The translations under genes and the position numbers were made by a program. Positions 50,131 to 59,324 of a stretch of 64,000 nt of DNA are shown in pieces. The notes under the pieces are model-generated. The model worked only from the letters and a program-made list of their open reading frames with translations, was not told where the DNA came from and did no database searches. The DNA is from Cyclobacterium marinum DSM 745 (GTDB lineage: Bacteria > Bacteroidota > Bacteroidia > Cytophagales > Cyclobacteriaceae). The stretch spans positions 2,614,501-2,678,500 of the forward strand of contig NC_015914.1 of NCBI RefSeq assembly GCF_000222485.1. Direction: 5' to 3'. Each line of letters starts with the position of its first letter. The stretch's first letter is position 1.

Positions 50131-50661
50131 ATGGAAAGAGACAAAAACTTTATCCTGGGGATCTTTGATGATGAGGACATTCTTAAGAATGCTGTCAGAG
50201 AGATAAGAGCTGCAGGAATCAAAATACACGAGGTATTTTCTCCATATCCGGTTCATGGATTAGAAGAGGAACTTGGCTATAAGAGAAGCCGCTTGCCTAT
50301 TGCAGCATTTTTATTCGGATTATTAGGTACTACTTTAGCATTGACCATGCAGTTTTACATGATGAAATTTGACTGGCCAATGATTATAGGTGGCAAGGAT
50401 CATGCCGCTTTCCCTGATTTCATTCCTGTATCTTTTGAGTTAACCGTTCTTGTTGCAGCTTTTGGTATGGTCACCGTATTTATGGTTAGCAGTAATCTTA
50501 AACCATGGGGACAACCAAGAATCTTTGACTTGAGAAGTACTGATGACAAGCACGTTATGGCCATAGATATCGCCAATAATGCTGCGGTTGATTTGGAAAT
50601 AATTAAAGGGGCTCTTAAGAATTCAGGAGCAACGGAGGTGAACAGTAAAAGTTTTGAATAA
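50131..50661 (+). CDS. actD: Alternative complex III subunit ActD (DUF3341)
   Basis: The 176-aa DUF3341-family protein. The N-terminal soluble part begins NFILGIFDDEDILKNAVREIRAAGIKIHEVFSPYPVHGLEE, followed by two membrane helices (about 57-78 and 103-122) and a short cytosolic tail. ActD is a structural subunit at the cytoplasmic side of the complex and carries no cofactor motif. Its position between actC and actE is the standard act order. Confidence 0.94.
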   Translation: MERDKNFILGIFDDEDILKNAVREIRAAGIKIHEVFSPYPVHGLEEELGYKRSRLPIAAFLFGLLGTTLALTMQFYMMKFDWPMIIGGKDHAAFPDFIPVSFELTVLVAAFGMVTVFMVSSNLKPWGQPRIFDLRSTDDKHVMAIDIANNAAVDLEIIKGALKNSGATEVNSKSFE

Positions 50662-50675
50662 GTAATCTGTAGCAA

Positions 50676-51302
50676 ATGAAAATTTTATCATCAATATATT
50701 CAATAGCTGTAGTGGGGATATCCTTAGGATTTGCTTCCTGCAAAGCTGAGGGTGATTATCCGGGAACGGAATATGCGCCTCAGATGTACCATTCGGTTCC
50801 TTATGAAGGCTTAAGCCAAATTACTAGTGAAGAAGAAGGAGATTGGATTTCCACTAGAGAGGATGGAAAAGGAGAATTCTTTAACAGTAATATTAACAAC
50901 CCTCATGGTATGAACATGAGAGAACCTGTTCCTAATACTGTTCCTAGAAATAAAGAAGGCATTTTACCTTATAGGTTGAGGGTTGCAGATCTTGAAGGAG
51001 CTGCAGCTGTACAGAATCCAATTCCTCTTACTGATGAGGTATTGGCTGATGGAAAGCGATTATTCACTCAATATTGTTCCCCATGTCACGGTAGTGGTGG
51101 GGAAGGAGATGGTAAACCAGGTATGGTTATCGGAGGGGTAGCCAACCTAAAAGGTGGAGCCTATATAAATTTACCTGAAGGCCATATTTTCCATGTAATC
51201 ACACATGGTAAAGGTAGAATGGGAGCTCACGGTTCGCAGATTACTGCTGACAGAAGGTGGAAAATTGTACACTATGTTAAACAAGAAATTCAGAAGCAAT
51301 AA
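50676..51302 (+). CDS. actE: Alternative complex III monoheme cytochrome c subunit ActE
   Basis: The 208-aa lipoprotein has a signal peptide ending FASC (Cys22), an N-terminal extended part (GTEYAPQMYHSVPYEGL) and one cytochrome c domain with heme motif CSPCH in LFTQYCSPCHGSGGEGDG and a distal Met in GKGRMGAH. ActE accepts electrons from ActA and passes them to the terminal oxidase. Its stop overlaps the actF start (TAATG). Confidence 0.95.
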   Translation: MKILSSIYSIAVVGISLGFASCKAEGDYPGTEYAPQMYHSVPYEGLSQITSEEEGDWISTREDGKGEFFNSNINNPHGMNMREPVPNTVPRNKEGILPYRLRVADLEGAAAVQNPIPLTDEVLADGKRLFTQYCSPCHGSGGEGDGKPGMVIGGVANLKGGAYINLPEGHIFHVITHGKGRMGAHGSQITADRRWKIVHYVKQEIQKQ

Positions 51303-52585
51303 TGGCACAGGTAACTAACTACAATTTGGATCAAAAATTTGATTTTACCGCTGCGGTAAAAAAAGTGATTTTCATACTTGGAGGTATCGGTGCACTTTTA
51401 TTGGTATTCGGTATAATCATGGCTGCTACAGGTGGACATGGTCATGGCGATGAGGGTGGACATGGATTTCACTGGACACAAAGACTTTATGCCAATCTTT
51501 GGATAAATAATGTCTATTTCACAGGTATTGCCATAATAGGTGTATTCTTCTTTGCTATACAATATGCTGCTCAAGCAGGATGGTCTACAGCTTTGCTTAG
51601 GATCATGTTGTCTTTTGGCTATTGGTTGCCTATTGCTGCAGTATTAATGTTGGTGACCTTTTTTATAGCCAACCATGACTTATTTCACTGGACACATAGC
51701 TATGTGTTTGACAAAGCCGGTGATCATTATGATAGGATCATAGATGGTAAAGGAAATTTCTTTTACTGGCCTATGGAAAAGGGTTCTTTCCCTATCTTTT
51801 ATATCGTAAGAATGGTATTGTTCTTTGGATTTTGGGTTTTCTTTTTCAACAAACTTAGAACCCTTTCCAATGAAGAAGATATCAATGGAGGAACCTCTTA
51901 CTGGTACACCATTAGAAAATGGTCCGCTATTTTCTTGGTTTTCTTTGCTGTTTCTTCCTCTATTAGCGCTTGGGACTGGGTAATGTCTATAGATACACAC
52001 TGGTTTTCAACTTTATTCGGATGGTATGTATTTGCTTCTTGGTTTGTTGCAGGTTTATCTGCTCTTACTTTGGTCACTATCTTTTTGAAAGACCAGGGGT
52101 ACCTTGAAATGATCAATCAAAATCATATTCATGATCTTGGTAAATTTGTTTTTGCCTTTTCTATTTTCTGGACTTATATATGGTTCTCTCAGTTTTTGTT
52201 GATTTATTATGCCAATATCCCTGAAGAGTCTGTTTATTTTGTAGAAAGGCTTTCAAGTGATGTATATGGTTCTTACATTTTTGTTAACCTTATTCTAAAC
52301 TTTGCTTTACCATTTTTGGTTCTAATGACAAGGGATGCAAAAAGGCATAATATCTTCCTTAAACTTGTATGTACACTGATTATTGTTGGTCATTGGGTAG
52401 ATTTCTTCTTGATGGTTCAGCCGGGTACTTTAGGACATAATGGTGGCGTTGGTTTGATGGAAATTGGAATGTTGTTAGTGTATGCTTCAGCTTTTGCTTT
52501 TGTAGCATTGACCAATCTTTCCAAACACAATCTGGTTCCTAAAAACCACCCAATGTTGGAGGAAAGTTATCATCATCACATTTAA
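51302..52585 (+). CDS. actF: Alternative complex III membrane subunit ActF
   Basis: The 427-aa polytopic membrane protein is related to ActC, with about ten hydrophobic segments. An early GGHGHGDEGGHGF His-rich loop is followed by FHWTQRLYANLWINNVYFTGIAIIGVFFFAIQYAAQAGWS, then WSAIFLVFFAVSSSISAWDWVMSIDTHWFSTLFGWYVFASWFVAGLSALTL, which is diagnostic of the ActF/quinol:cytochrome c oxidoreductase quinone-binding subunit 2. It closes the act gene set; coxB follows after 24 bp. Confidence 0.95.
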   Translation: MAQVTNYNLDQKFDFTAAVKKVIFILGGIGALLLVFGIIMAATGGHGHGDEGGHGFHWTQRLYANLWINNVYFTGIAIIGVFFFAIQYAAQAGWSTALLRIMLSFGYWLPIAAVLMLVTFFIANHDLFHWTHSYVFDKAGDHYDRIIDGKGNFFYWPMEKGSFPIFYIVRMVLFFGFWVFFFNKLRTLSNEEDINGGTSYWYTIRKWSAIFLVFFAVSSSISAWDWVMSIDTHWFSTLFGWYVFASWFVAGLSALTLVTIFLKDQGYLEMINQNHIHDLGKFVFAFSIFWTYIWFSQFLLIYYANIPEESVYFVERLSSDVYGSYIFVNLILNFALPFLVLMTRDAKRHNIFLKLVCTLIIVGHWVDFFLMVQPGTLGHNGGVGLMEIGMLLVYASAFAFVALTNLSKHNLVPKNHPMLEESYHHHI

Positions 52586-52609
52586 TCTAATTCCGAAACA
52601 GTTATAATT

Positions 52610-53641
52610 ATGTACGGATTTCTTATTTCAATAGGTGTAGTACTCCTGATCATGGTGATTGGGATGGTATACAGAATTCAAACCTTGATTTCGGTCGCTA
52701 AAGGTTCTGATAAAAAAATAGCTACAACCAGTAATAAAGTGAATGCCATTCTTTTCATGGTGTTTCTAATCGGCTGTGGAGCTTGGATGGTCTATTATTC
52801 GGTGGTTGAATTTGACAATTACCAATTACCAATTGCTTCTGAGCATGGTGTAGTAACAGATCGATTGTTTTGGATTACAATGGCTGTAACAGGCTTTATT
52901 TTTATCCTTACGCATATTCTTTTGTTCTGGTTTAGTTACCATTATCAATACAAAGAAAATAAAAGAGCTGCTTTTTATCCAGACAATAACAAGTTGGAGA
53001 TTATTTGGACGCTTGTACCGGCTGTAGTTCTGACAGTCTTGGTTATTTCCGGATGGAAGGCTTGGTCAGATATTACAAGTCCTGCTCCTGACAATGCACA
53101 TGTTGTTGAGATTATGGGCTATCAATTTGCTTGGGATGTAAGATATCCAGGAGCAGATCAACAGCTGGGAGACTATGATTACAGACTTACCACTGCGACC
53201 AACTCTAGAGGTATTGATTTTACGGATAAAAATTCCTTTGATGATTTCCCTTCTCAAAATGTGGTAATTCCTAAAGGAGAACCAGTTCTATTCAATATTA
53301 GGGCAAGGGATGTATTGCATTCTGTATTTGCTCCACATATGCGTTTAAAAATGGATGCTGTGCCCGGTATGCCAACTAGGTTTTGGTTTACTCCTAATAA
53401 AACTACTGAAGAAATGCGCGCAGAATTGGGTGATGAGGAATTCGAATTTGAAATCGCTTGTACAGAAATTTGCGGAGCCGGTCATTTTTCTATGAGAAAA
53501 GTGATAAAGGTTGTAGAACCTGAAGAGTATAGAAAGTGGTTTGCAGAGCAGACTCCTTTTATCAAAAGTAATCCGGATCTTGTAGCTGATCTTCCTGTAG
53601 AGTTGAAGGAATTGGCCGAGATTTATATCAATGAAGAATAA
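52610..53641 (+). CDS. coxB: Cytochrome c oxidase subunit II
   Basis: The 343-aa protein has the dinuclear CuA site complete: His237 in DVLHSVF, then Cys284, Glu286, Cys288, His292 and Met295 in CTEICGAGHFSM. The aromatic tract MGYQFAWDVRYPG, used for electron entry, is present. There are four hydrophobic segments (about 3-21, 46-65, 88-112 and 131-149), two more than in minimal CoxB proteins; the last two match the canonical hairpin. It receives electrons from ActE or a soluble cytochrome and feeds CoxA. It carries no C-terminal cytochrome c fusion. Confidence 0.96.
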   Translation: MYGFLISIGVVLLIMVIGMVYRIQTLISVAKGSDKKIATTSNKVNAILFMVFLIGCGAWMVYYSVVEFDNYQLPIASEHGVVTDRLFWITMAVTGFIFILTHILLFWFSYHYQYKENKRAAFYPDNNKLEIIWTLVPAVVLTVLVISGWKAWSDITSPAPDNAHVVEIMGYQFAWDVRYPGADQQLGDYDYRLTTATNSRGIDFTDKNSFDDFPSQNVVIPKGEPVLFNIRARDVLHSVFAPHMRLKMDAVPGMPTRFWFTPNKTTEEMRAELGDEEFEFEIACTEICGAGHFSMRKVIKVVEPEEYRKWFAEQTPFIKSNPDLVADLPVELKELAEIYINEE

Positions 53642-53666
53642 ATTTATAGCATAAATTATAAATACC

Positions 53667-55559
53667 ATGGCAGTAGCAAACGTTTCAGCTCATGATGCAG
53701 CATCTACACATGATGAGCATGACCATGAGCACCACGATAACTTCATAACGAAGTATATATTTTCCACTGACCATAAGATGATTGCGAAGCAATATCTTGT
53801 GTCTGGTATATTCTGGGCTTTTATCGGTGGTTTTCTTTCCGTATTATTCCGTCTGCAACTGGGATTTCCTGAGATGGACATGTCCTTCCTTAAACCAATT
53901 TTGGGAGGTTGGATTAGTGAAACTGGAAAATTAGACCCTACGTTTTACCTTGCGTTGGTTACCATGCACGGTACGATAATGGTTTTCTTTGTATTGACAG
54001 CAGGTCTTAGTGGTACCTTCTCCAATTACCTTATCCCTTTGCAAATTGGTGCCCGTGATATGGCTTCCGGTTTTATGAACATGTTATCCTACTGGTTATT
54101 CTTTATTTCCGGTCTGTTCATGTTTGCTTCTTTGTTTTTAGAAAAAGGTCCTGCCGGTGGTGGTTGGGTAGTTTACCCGCCATTGTCTGCACTTGAGCAG
54201 GCTATACCCGGATCCGGATTGGGTATGACGCTTTGGTTGGTTGCCATGACTTTTTTCATCGCCTCTCAATTAATGGGTGGGATTAATTATATCTCTACTG
54301 TTATTAACCTTCGTACAAAAGGAATGTCTTTTTCTAGATTGCCTCTAACCATTTGGGCATTCTTCCTTACTGCAGTTATTGGATTACTATCCTTTCCGGT
54401 ATTGTTTTCTGCTGCTTTGTTATTGGTTTTTGATAGAAGTTTTGGAACGAGTTTTTACTTATCCGATATTTATATCGGTGGTGAAGCCTTGCCAAATACC
54501 GGCGGTAGTGCGGTTCTTTACCAGCATTTATTCTGGTTCTTAGGTCACCCAGAAGTATACATTGTACTTCTACCTGCTCTTGGAATTACCTCTGAAGTTA
54601 TTGCCACCAATTCAAGGAAACCTATCTTTGGTTACAAAGCCATGATTATTTCCATGCTTGGTATCACCATCCTTTCATTTGTGGTATGGGCTCATCACAT
54701 GTTCGTATCCGGAATGAACCCATTCTTAGGATCGATATTCATGTTCCTTACGTTGATTATTGCCGTTCCTTCTGCTGTTAAAGTATTCAACTACCTAACC
54801 ACCCTTTGGAGGGGTAACTTAAGGTTTACTCCTGGCATGTTGTTCTCTATAGGATTGGTATCTTTCTTTATTTCTGGTGGATTAACAGGTATATTCCTTG
54901 GTAACTCTGCGATTGATATTCAATTACACGATACTTATTTTGTTGTCGCTCACTTTCACCTTGTAATGGGGGCAGCTTCCTTTTTTGGAATGTTGGCAGG
55001 TGTTTATCACTGGTTCCCTAAGATGTTTGGTAGGATGATGGATGATAAATTAGGATATGTTCACTTTTGGTTGACTTTCGTTGGTGTTTATTTGGTGTTT
55101 TTCCCAATGCACTATATTGGTATCGCCGGTTTCCCTAGAAGGTACTATAGCTGGACAAACTTCTCATTTTCTGATATGTATACAGACTTGAATTTATTTG
55201 TGTCTGTGGCGGCAATCGTTACTTTCTTTGCCCAGTTTATCTTTGTGTTCAATTTCTTTTACAGTATGTACAAAGGTAGAAAAGCAAGTGCCAATCCTTG
55301 GCAGTCCAATACCTTAGAGTGGACGACTCCAATTGAACCGGGACATGGTAACTGGCCCGGAGAAATCCCTACTGTTTACAGGTGGCCATATGATTATAGC
55401 AAGCCTGGCGCAGAAGCTGATTTTATTCCGCAAACTGTTCCATTGTCAGCAACTCCTGAATCAAATCTTCCTCATGAAGCTAAACTTGTACAATTAGAAA
55501 AAGAAATAATGGAAGAGGATGAAGCGATGTTGGTAGGAAATGAATCAAAAGAATCTTAA
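53667..55559 (+). CDS. coxA: Cytochrome c oxidase subunit I
   Basis: The 630-aa heme-copper oxidase catalytic subunit has twelve or more membrane helices. Metal ligands and channel motifs are VTMHGTIM (low-spin heme His), WFLGHPEVYIV (CuB His and cross-linked Tyr; the Glu of the D-channel marks an A1-type enzyme), VVWAHHMF (CuB histidines) and VVAHFHLVMG (heme ligands). A His-rich N-terminus (HDEHDHEHHDNF) precedes the first helix. The last 20 nt overlap ctaA. Confidence 0.97.
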   Translation: MAVANVSAHDAASTHDEHDHEHHDNFITKYIFSTDHKMIAKQYLVSGIFWAFIGGFLSVLFRLQLGFPEMDMSFLKPILGGWISETGKLDPTFYLALVTMHGTIMVFFVLTAGLSGTFSNYLIPLQIGARDMASGFMNMLSYWLFFISGLFMFASLFLEKGPAGGGWVVYPPLSALEQAIPGSGLGMTLWLVAMTFFIASQLMGGINYISTVINLRTKGMSFSRLPLTIWAFFLTAVIGLLSFPVLFSAALLLVFDRSFGTSFYLSDIYIGGEALPNTGGSAVLYQHLFWFLGHPEVYIVLLPALGITSEVIATNSRKPIFGYKAMIISMLGITILSFVVWAHHMFVSGMNPFLGSIFMFLTLIIAVPSAVKVFNYLTTLWRGNLRFTPGMLFSIGLVSFFISGGLTGIFLGNSAIDIQLHDTYFVVAHFHLVMGAASFFGMLAGVYHWFPKMFGRMMDDKLGYVHFWLTFVGVYLVFFPMHYIGIAGFPRRYYSWTNFSFSDMYTDLNLFVSVAAIVTFFAQFIFVFNFFYSMYKGRKASANPWQSNTLEWTTPIEPGHGNWPGEIPTVYRWPYDYSKPGAEADFIPQTVPLSATPESNLPHEAKLVQLEKEIMEEDEAMLVGNESKES

Positions 55560-56625
55560 AAATATAAATAGCTTCCGTAGGGTTTGTCTAACCACTACGG
55601 TTGCTGTTTTTCTATTGATATTAATAGGCGGTATCGTAAGAAGTACTGGTGCTGGAATGGGTTGCCCTGATTGGCCGAAGTGTTTCGGAAGTTGGGTTCC
55701 TCCTACCTCAGTGGATCAATTGCCGGCCAATTATCCTGAAATCTATGTAGCCAAACGGGTTGAAAAAAATGAACGCTTTGCCTCTCTCTTAACCAATATG
55801 GGATTTGCGCATTTGGCAGAAGAGATTAGGAATGACGAGAGTATTCATGAACAAGAGCCTTTTAACGCTACCAAAACATGGATTGAATACATCAATAGGC
55901 TAGCCGGAGCAGTTATAGGGCTATTAATTATACTGACATTGGTCTTTTCTATTAAGTTAAGGTCTATTGATTCAAAAATTATGTGGCTTTCCGTTCTTTC
56001 TTTGGTACTGGTGTTGTTCCAAGGCTGGTTGGGTTCAATAGTTGTTTCCACCAATCTTTTGCACTGGATGATAAGTGTACACATGATAGTGGCTTTATTT
56101 ATGGTTTGTCTATTGCTTTACATTTATTATCGATCCGGTAAATTAATAGCAAAAAATCATCAGTTTGACCTGCCCTTGAATATTTCTAAAAAATACCGTT
56201 TGCTATTAGGTGTTGGTATTTTATTAATGGTAGTTCAAATTATTCTTGGTACCCAGGTGAGAGAGCAAATAGATCTTATTGCAAGTAATGCAGCCTATTT
56301 GCATCGTTCATCCTGGATAGATGAATTGGGGCTTATTTATTATATTCATAGAACATATTCCTTGATAATTTTAGGCCTACATTTATTTATTGGTTATCAA
56401 TTATTCCCTTATAGGGGACAAAATGTTAAAGTTACAAGCCACTATGTGGTTTTAATGGCTTTGTTTGTCACCGTTATTATTTCCGGTGCGATCATGGCTT
56501 ATTTTGGAATTCCGGCATTCATTCAACCTTTGCATTTGTTCTTAGGTTCTCTGATTATAGGCTTCCAATATTATATTTGGCTTGAATTGGGGCAAGGTAA
56601 AACGGCCTCTATAAATATTGCTTAA
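55540..56625 (+). CDS. ctaA: Heme A synthase (COX15/CtaA family)
   Basis: The 361-aa membrane protein begins with the family hallmark GGIVRSTGAGMGCPDWPKCFGSWVPPT and has the insertion, frequent in Bacteroidota, between helix 1 and helix 2 (QLPANYPEIYVAKRVEKNERF to EPFNATKTWIEYINRLAGAVIG). Later, TQVREQID and HRTYSLIILGLHL supply the heme-ligand region. It oxidises the C8 methyl of heme O to make heme A for CoxA. It overlaps coxA by 20 nt and is followed 2 bp later by ctaB. Confidence 0.93.
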   Translation: MNQKNLKNINSFRRVCLTTTVAVFLLILIGGIVRSTGAGMGCPDWPKCFGSWVPPTSVDQLPANYPEIYVAKRVEKNERFASLLTNMGFAHLAEEIRNDESIHEQEPFNATKTWIEYINRLAGAVIGLLIILTLVFSIKLRSIDSKIMWLSVLSLVLVLFQGWLGSIVVSTNLLHWMISVHMIVALFMVCLLLYIYYRSGKLIAKNHQFDLPLNISKKYRLLLGVGILLMVVQIILGTQVREQIDLIASNAAYLHRSSWIDELGLIYYIHRTYSLIILGLHLFIGYQLFPYRGQNVKVTSHYVVLMALFVTVIISGAIMAYFGIPAFIQPLHLFLGSLIIGFQYYIWLELGQGKTASINIA

Positions 56626-56627
56626 TT

Positions 56628-57530
56628 ATGAGTACACTAGGTTTATCCGAAAAGGTTTTGTGGGACAGTGTTACGATGAGGTTTAAAGCCTACATGGATT
56701 TATTGAAATTCCGCTTGTCTGCTTTGGTTACCTTCTCAGCTGTTTTTGGATTTGTTTTAGGACATCATGGTCAAAACTTCTCTTGGAGTGGTTTAATTGG
56801 TCTTGTGGTTGGTGGATTTTTAATTAGTGGTGCTTCAGGTGCTGCCAATGAAATTAAGGAGAGGGAGTTTGACAAATTGATGAAGAGAACGAAAACACGC
56901 CCTCTTCCGATGGAAATCATTTCTGTTAAGGAAGCTTATTGGTTTGCAGTATTAGCTGCAATTAGCGGTGTGCTTTTATTGGCCTACTTCACCAATATGT
57001 TGACTACCGGGTTGGGGATTTTGAGTATGATTCTTTACGTATTTGTCTATACTCCATTGAAACGCGTAGGCCCTATTGCGGTATTGGTAGGAGCTATCCC
57101 AGGAGCGATGCCTCCTTTGCTTGGCTGGACTGCTGTTACCGGAAGTATAACCTATGAAGCATTAATAATTTTTGGCATCCAATTTATTTGGCAGTTTCCT
57201 CATTTCTGGGCTATTGCTTGGGTTAGTGATGAGGATTATAAAAAAGCAGGTTTTAAATTGCTTCCATCAGGAGGACAAAAAGACCTTAATACTGCGATTC
57301 AAATTATGATTTATACCTTGTTTTTATTGCCGCTTGGTCTCTTGCCGACTTATTTTGGTTTGACCGGATTAAATTCAGGTATCGTAGCAACCATTTGCGG
57401 AGTGTTATTTTTGGCTCAAACTTTCTCACTAATGAAAGATTGCTCCAGAAAATCAGCGCTTAAAATTATGTTTGGATCATTCTTGTACCTTCCAATAACG
57501 CAAATTGCTTACTTATTAGATAAAGTGTAA
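56628..57530 (+). CDS. ctaB: Protoheme IX farnesyltransferase (heme O synthase)
   Basis: The 300-aa UbiA-superfamily membrane protein has the prenyl-diphosphate motif AANEIKEREFDKLMKRTKTRPLP and the second polar loop WAIAWVSDEDYKKAGFKLLP. The first acidic position, normally Asp, is Glu here (N-x-x-x-E-x-x-x-D), a mild variation. It farnesylates heme B to heme O, the substrate of the CtaA encoded upstream. It lies 2 bp after ctaA and 1 bp before the following oxidase gene. Confidence 0.95.
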   Translation: MSTLGLSEKVLWDSVTMRFKAYMDLLKFRLSALVTFSAVFGFVLGHHGQNFSWSGLIGLVVGGFLISGASGAANEIKEREFDKLMKRTKTRPLPMEIISVKEAYWFAVLAAISGVLLLAYFTNMLTTGLGILSMILYVFVYTPLKRVGPIAVLVGAIPGAMPPLLGWTAVTGSITYEALIIFGIQFIWQFPHFWAIAWVSDEDYKKAGFKLLPSGGQKDLNTAIQIMIYTLFLLPLGLLPTYFGLTGLNSGIVATICGVLFLAQTFSLMKDCSRKSALKIMFGSFLYLPITQIAYLLDKV

Positions 57531-57531
57531 T

Positions 57532-58113
57532 ATGGAGGAAAAACTGTCATTTATTGAAGGAGCAGAACAGCCCTTGGCCATGCATCCAAAGAAATTTGCA
57601 CTTTGGTTATTTATTGTAAGTGTGGTCATGGTTTTCGCCGGTATGACCAGTGCTTATATTGTTAGGCAGGGGGAAGGAAATTGGTTGGAATTTGATTTGC
57701 CTAATGTGTTTTGGTACACTTCAGGGATTATAATATTGTCAAGTATTAGTTTGCATTTGGCTTACCTTGCAGCTAAAAAAGACAACTTAAATAATATTAA
57801 ACTAGGGTTATTGGTAACTGTAATTCTAGGAATTGCCTTTCTTGTTGGGCAATGGTTCAGTTGGGAAGCACTAGTTGCTGAAGATGTGTATTTTGTAGGT
57901 AATCCTTCGGGATCGTTTATGTATGTTTTTACAGGACTGCATGGAATACATCTAATTAGTGGTGTGATATTTCTAATAATTGTATTAATTTCGGCTTTAA
58001 GGAATAAAATTCACTCCCAAAATCTGGCACAACTTGAAATGTGTGTTACTTATTGGCATTTTCTGGGAGGCCTTTGGCTTTACTTGTTTATGTTTTTGCT
58101 TCTAAATCATTAA
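57532..58113 (+). CDS. Cytochrome c oxidase subunit III-family protein (short)
   Basis: The 193-aa membrane protein with five hydrophobic segments is a CoxC/CyoC-type subunit. Blocks: FALWLFIVSVVMVFAGMTSAYIVRQ, NPSGSFMYVFTGLHGIHLISGVIFL and the end of the fold CVTYWHFLGGLWLYLFMFLLLN. It lacks the first two helices of long CoxC. A second subunit III gene follows after 22 bp; Bacteroidota and Thermus-type caa3 clusters commonly have two such reading frames. Confidence 0.9.
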   Translation: MEEKLSFIEGAEQPLAMHPKKFALWLFIVSVVMVFAGMTSAYIVRQGEGNWLEFDLPNVFWYTSGIIILSSISLHLAYLAAKKDNLNNIKLGLLVTVILGIAFLVGQWFSWEALVAEDVYFVGNPSGSFMYVFTGLHGIHLISGVIFLIIVLISALRNKIHSQNLAQLEMCVTYWHFLGGLWLYLFMFLLLNH

Positions 58114-58135
58114 AATATAAGTTAATTTACTAATT

Positions 58136-58906
58136 ATGTCTTCGACTGCAATTGAAATTCAATCAAAAAGAGGCGTTTGGGGTGGAGGTAACCAACCACT
58201 AAAAGCGAGCTATGGTAAGCTCATGATGTGGTTTTTTCTCCTCTCAGATATTTTTACCTTTACTGCCTTTCTTATAACCTATGGTGCCATTCGGGTAAGT
58301 TATCCTGCATATTCTGGCGATGTGTCTGATTTTGTAAGTTCAAATGAACATTGGCCTATACCTGAAATGATTTTTGATGCCATTCCATTTGTTCATGGAG
58401 GTCATTTTCCGCTTGTTTTTGTTGGTTTGATGACCTTTATTTTGATTATGAGTTCGGTTACCATGGTATTGGCAGTTGAAGCTGGTCATAGAAATGACCG
58501 GAAGGATGTGGTTAAATGGATGCTATGGACATTACTTGGTGGGATGACTTTCCTAGGTTGTCAAGCCTGGGAATGGACACACTTTATCCATGGAACAGAC
58601 GAAGGGGTTGTCATGACCTATGTCAATTCTTTAAGTTATATTGTGACCGAAACCGTGTATGGAGCCAACCTCCTTGTAAATGAATACGGACCTGCACCTT
58701 TTGCTCAATTGTTTTTCTTTATTACAGGATTTCATGGCTTTCACGTTACCATAGGTGTTGTCCTATTATTTCTGGCTTTTTACCAGGCTGCTGTTGGAGT
58801 TTATGAAGAGCGAGGTCACTATGAAATGGTCGAGAAAATAGGCTTGTACTGGCACTTTGTTGATTTGGTATGGGTATTTGTATTTACTTTCTTCTATTTG
58901 ATCTAA
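58136..58906 (+). CDS. Cytochrome c oxidase subunit III
   Basis: The 256-aa CoxC-family protein has seven hydrophobic segments. It shows WGGGNQPLKASYGKLMMWFFLLSDIFTFTAFLITYG at the start, FFITGFHGFHVTIGVVLLFLAFYQA and YWHFVDLVWVFVFTFFYLI at the end. A long soluble insertion (SYPAYSGDVSDFVSSNEHW to PFVHGGHFP) separates helices 1 and 2. CoxC stabilises proton uptake in CoxA. It lies between the shorter subunit III gene and the subunit IV gene. Confidence 0.93.
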   Translation: MSSTAIEIQSKRGVWGGGNQPLKASYGKLMMWFFLLSDIFTFTAFLITYGAIRVSYPAYSGDVSDFVSSNEHWPIPEMIFDAIPFVHGGHFPLVFVGLMTFILIMSSVTMVLAVEAGHRNDRKDVVKWMLWTLLGGMTFLGCQAWEWTHFIHGTDEGVVMTYVNSLSYIVTETVYGANLLVNEYGPAPFAQLFFFITGFHGFHVTIGVVLLFLAFYQAAVGVYEERGHYEMVEKIGLYWHFVDLVWVFVFTFFYLI

Positions 58907-58925
58907 AATATAAACATATACTATT

Positions 58926-59252
58926 ATGGAACACGTTAATAAAAATAGGCTGGAAGTAATTCCAAGAGATCCTGCCAAAATTAAAAAAATCTGGTTTACT
59001 GCCTTGATTTTGTTGGTAATCACGGCTGTGGAATTTGTATTGGCCTTTACCATGGAAAGAGGGTTGCTCTTATACTTTCTTTTTATTGCTTTGACCATTG
59101 TTAAAGCCAAGTATATCATGATGGAATTTATGCATTTGGGTGATGAAGTTAAGCCTCTGTTTTACTCCATTATCGTACCGCTTATTTTCTTGGTTTGGCT
59201 GATAATTGCCCTAATGAAGGAAGGTGCTGAAATTTTTGTAATGCGCTGGTAA
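58926..59252 (+). CDS. Cytochrome c oxidase subunit IV-family protein
   Basis: The 108-aa membrane protein has three hydrophobic segments (about 22-38, 42-60 and 78-97) and the family-like block RDPAKIKKIWFTALILLVITAVEFVLAF with a KYIMMEFMHLGDE loop. Small subunit IV proteins pack against CoxA/CoxC in bacterial caa3 and related oxidases. A rho-independent hairpin follows, separating it from the SCO gene. Confidence 0.88.
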   Translation: MEHVNKNRLEVIPRDPAKIKKIWFTALILLVITAVEFVLAFTMERGLLLYFLFIALTIVKAKYIMMEFMHLGDEVKPLFYSIIVPLIFLVWLIIALMKEGAEIFVMRW

Positions 59253-59277
59253 ACCGAGTAAAAAAAATATAAAATTG

Positions 59278-59311
59278 AATGGTTGAGGGGGAATCTTCAA
59301 CCATTTTTTTT
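59278..59311 (+). terminator. Internal terminator between oxidase genes and SCO gene
   Basis: AATGGTTGA / TCAACCATT (59278-59286 / 59297-59305) with a 10-nt loop is followed by T's to 59310. The SCO ATG is only 14 nt later, so it probably dampens rather than ends expression of the SCO-DUF420 genes, which lack an obvious promoter. Confidence 0.8.
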
Positions 59312-59324
59312 GTTGTAGTAGTGT

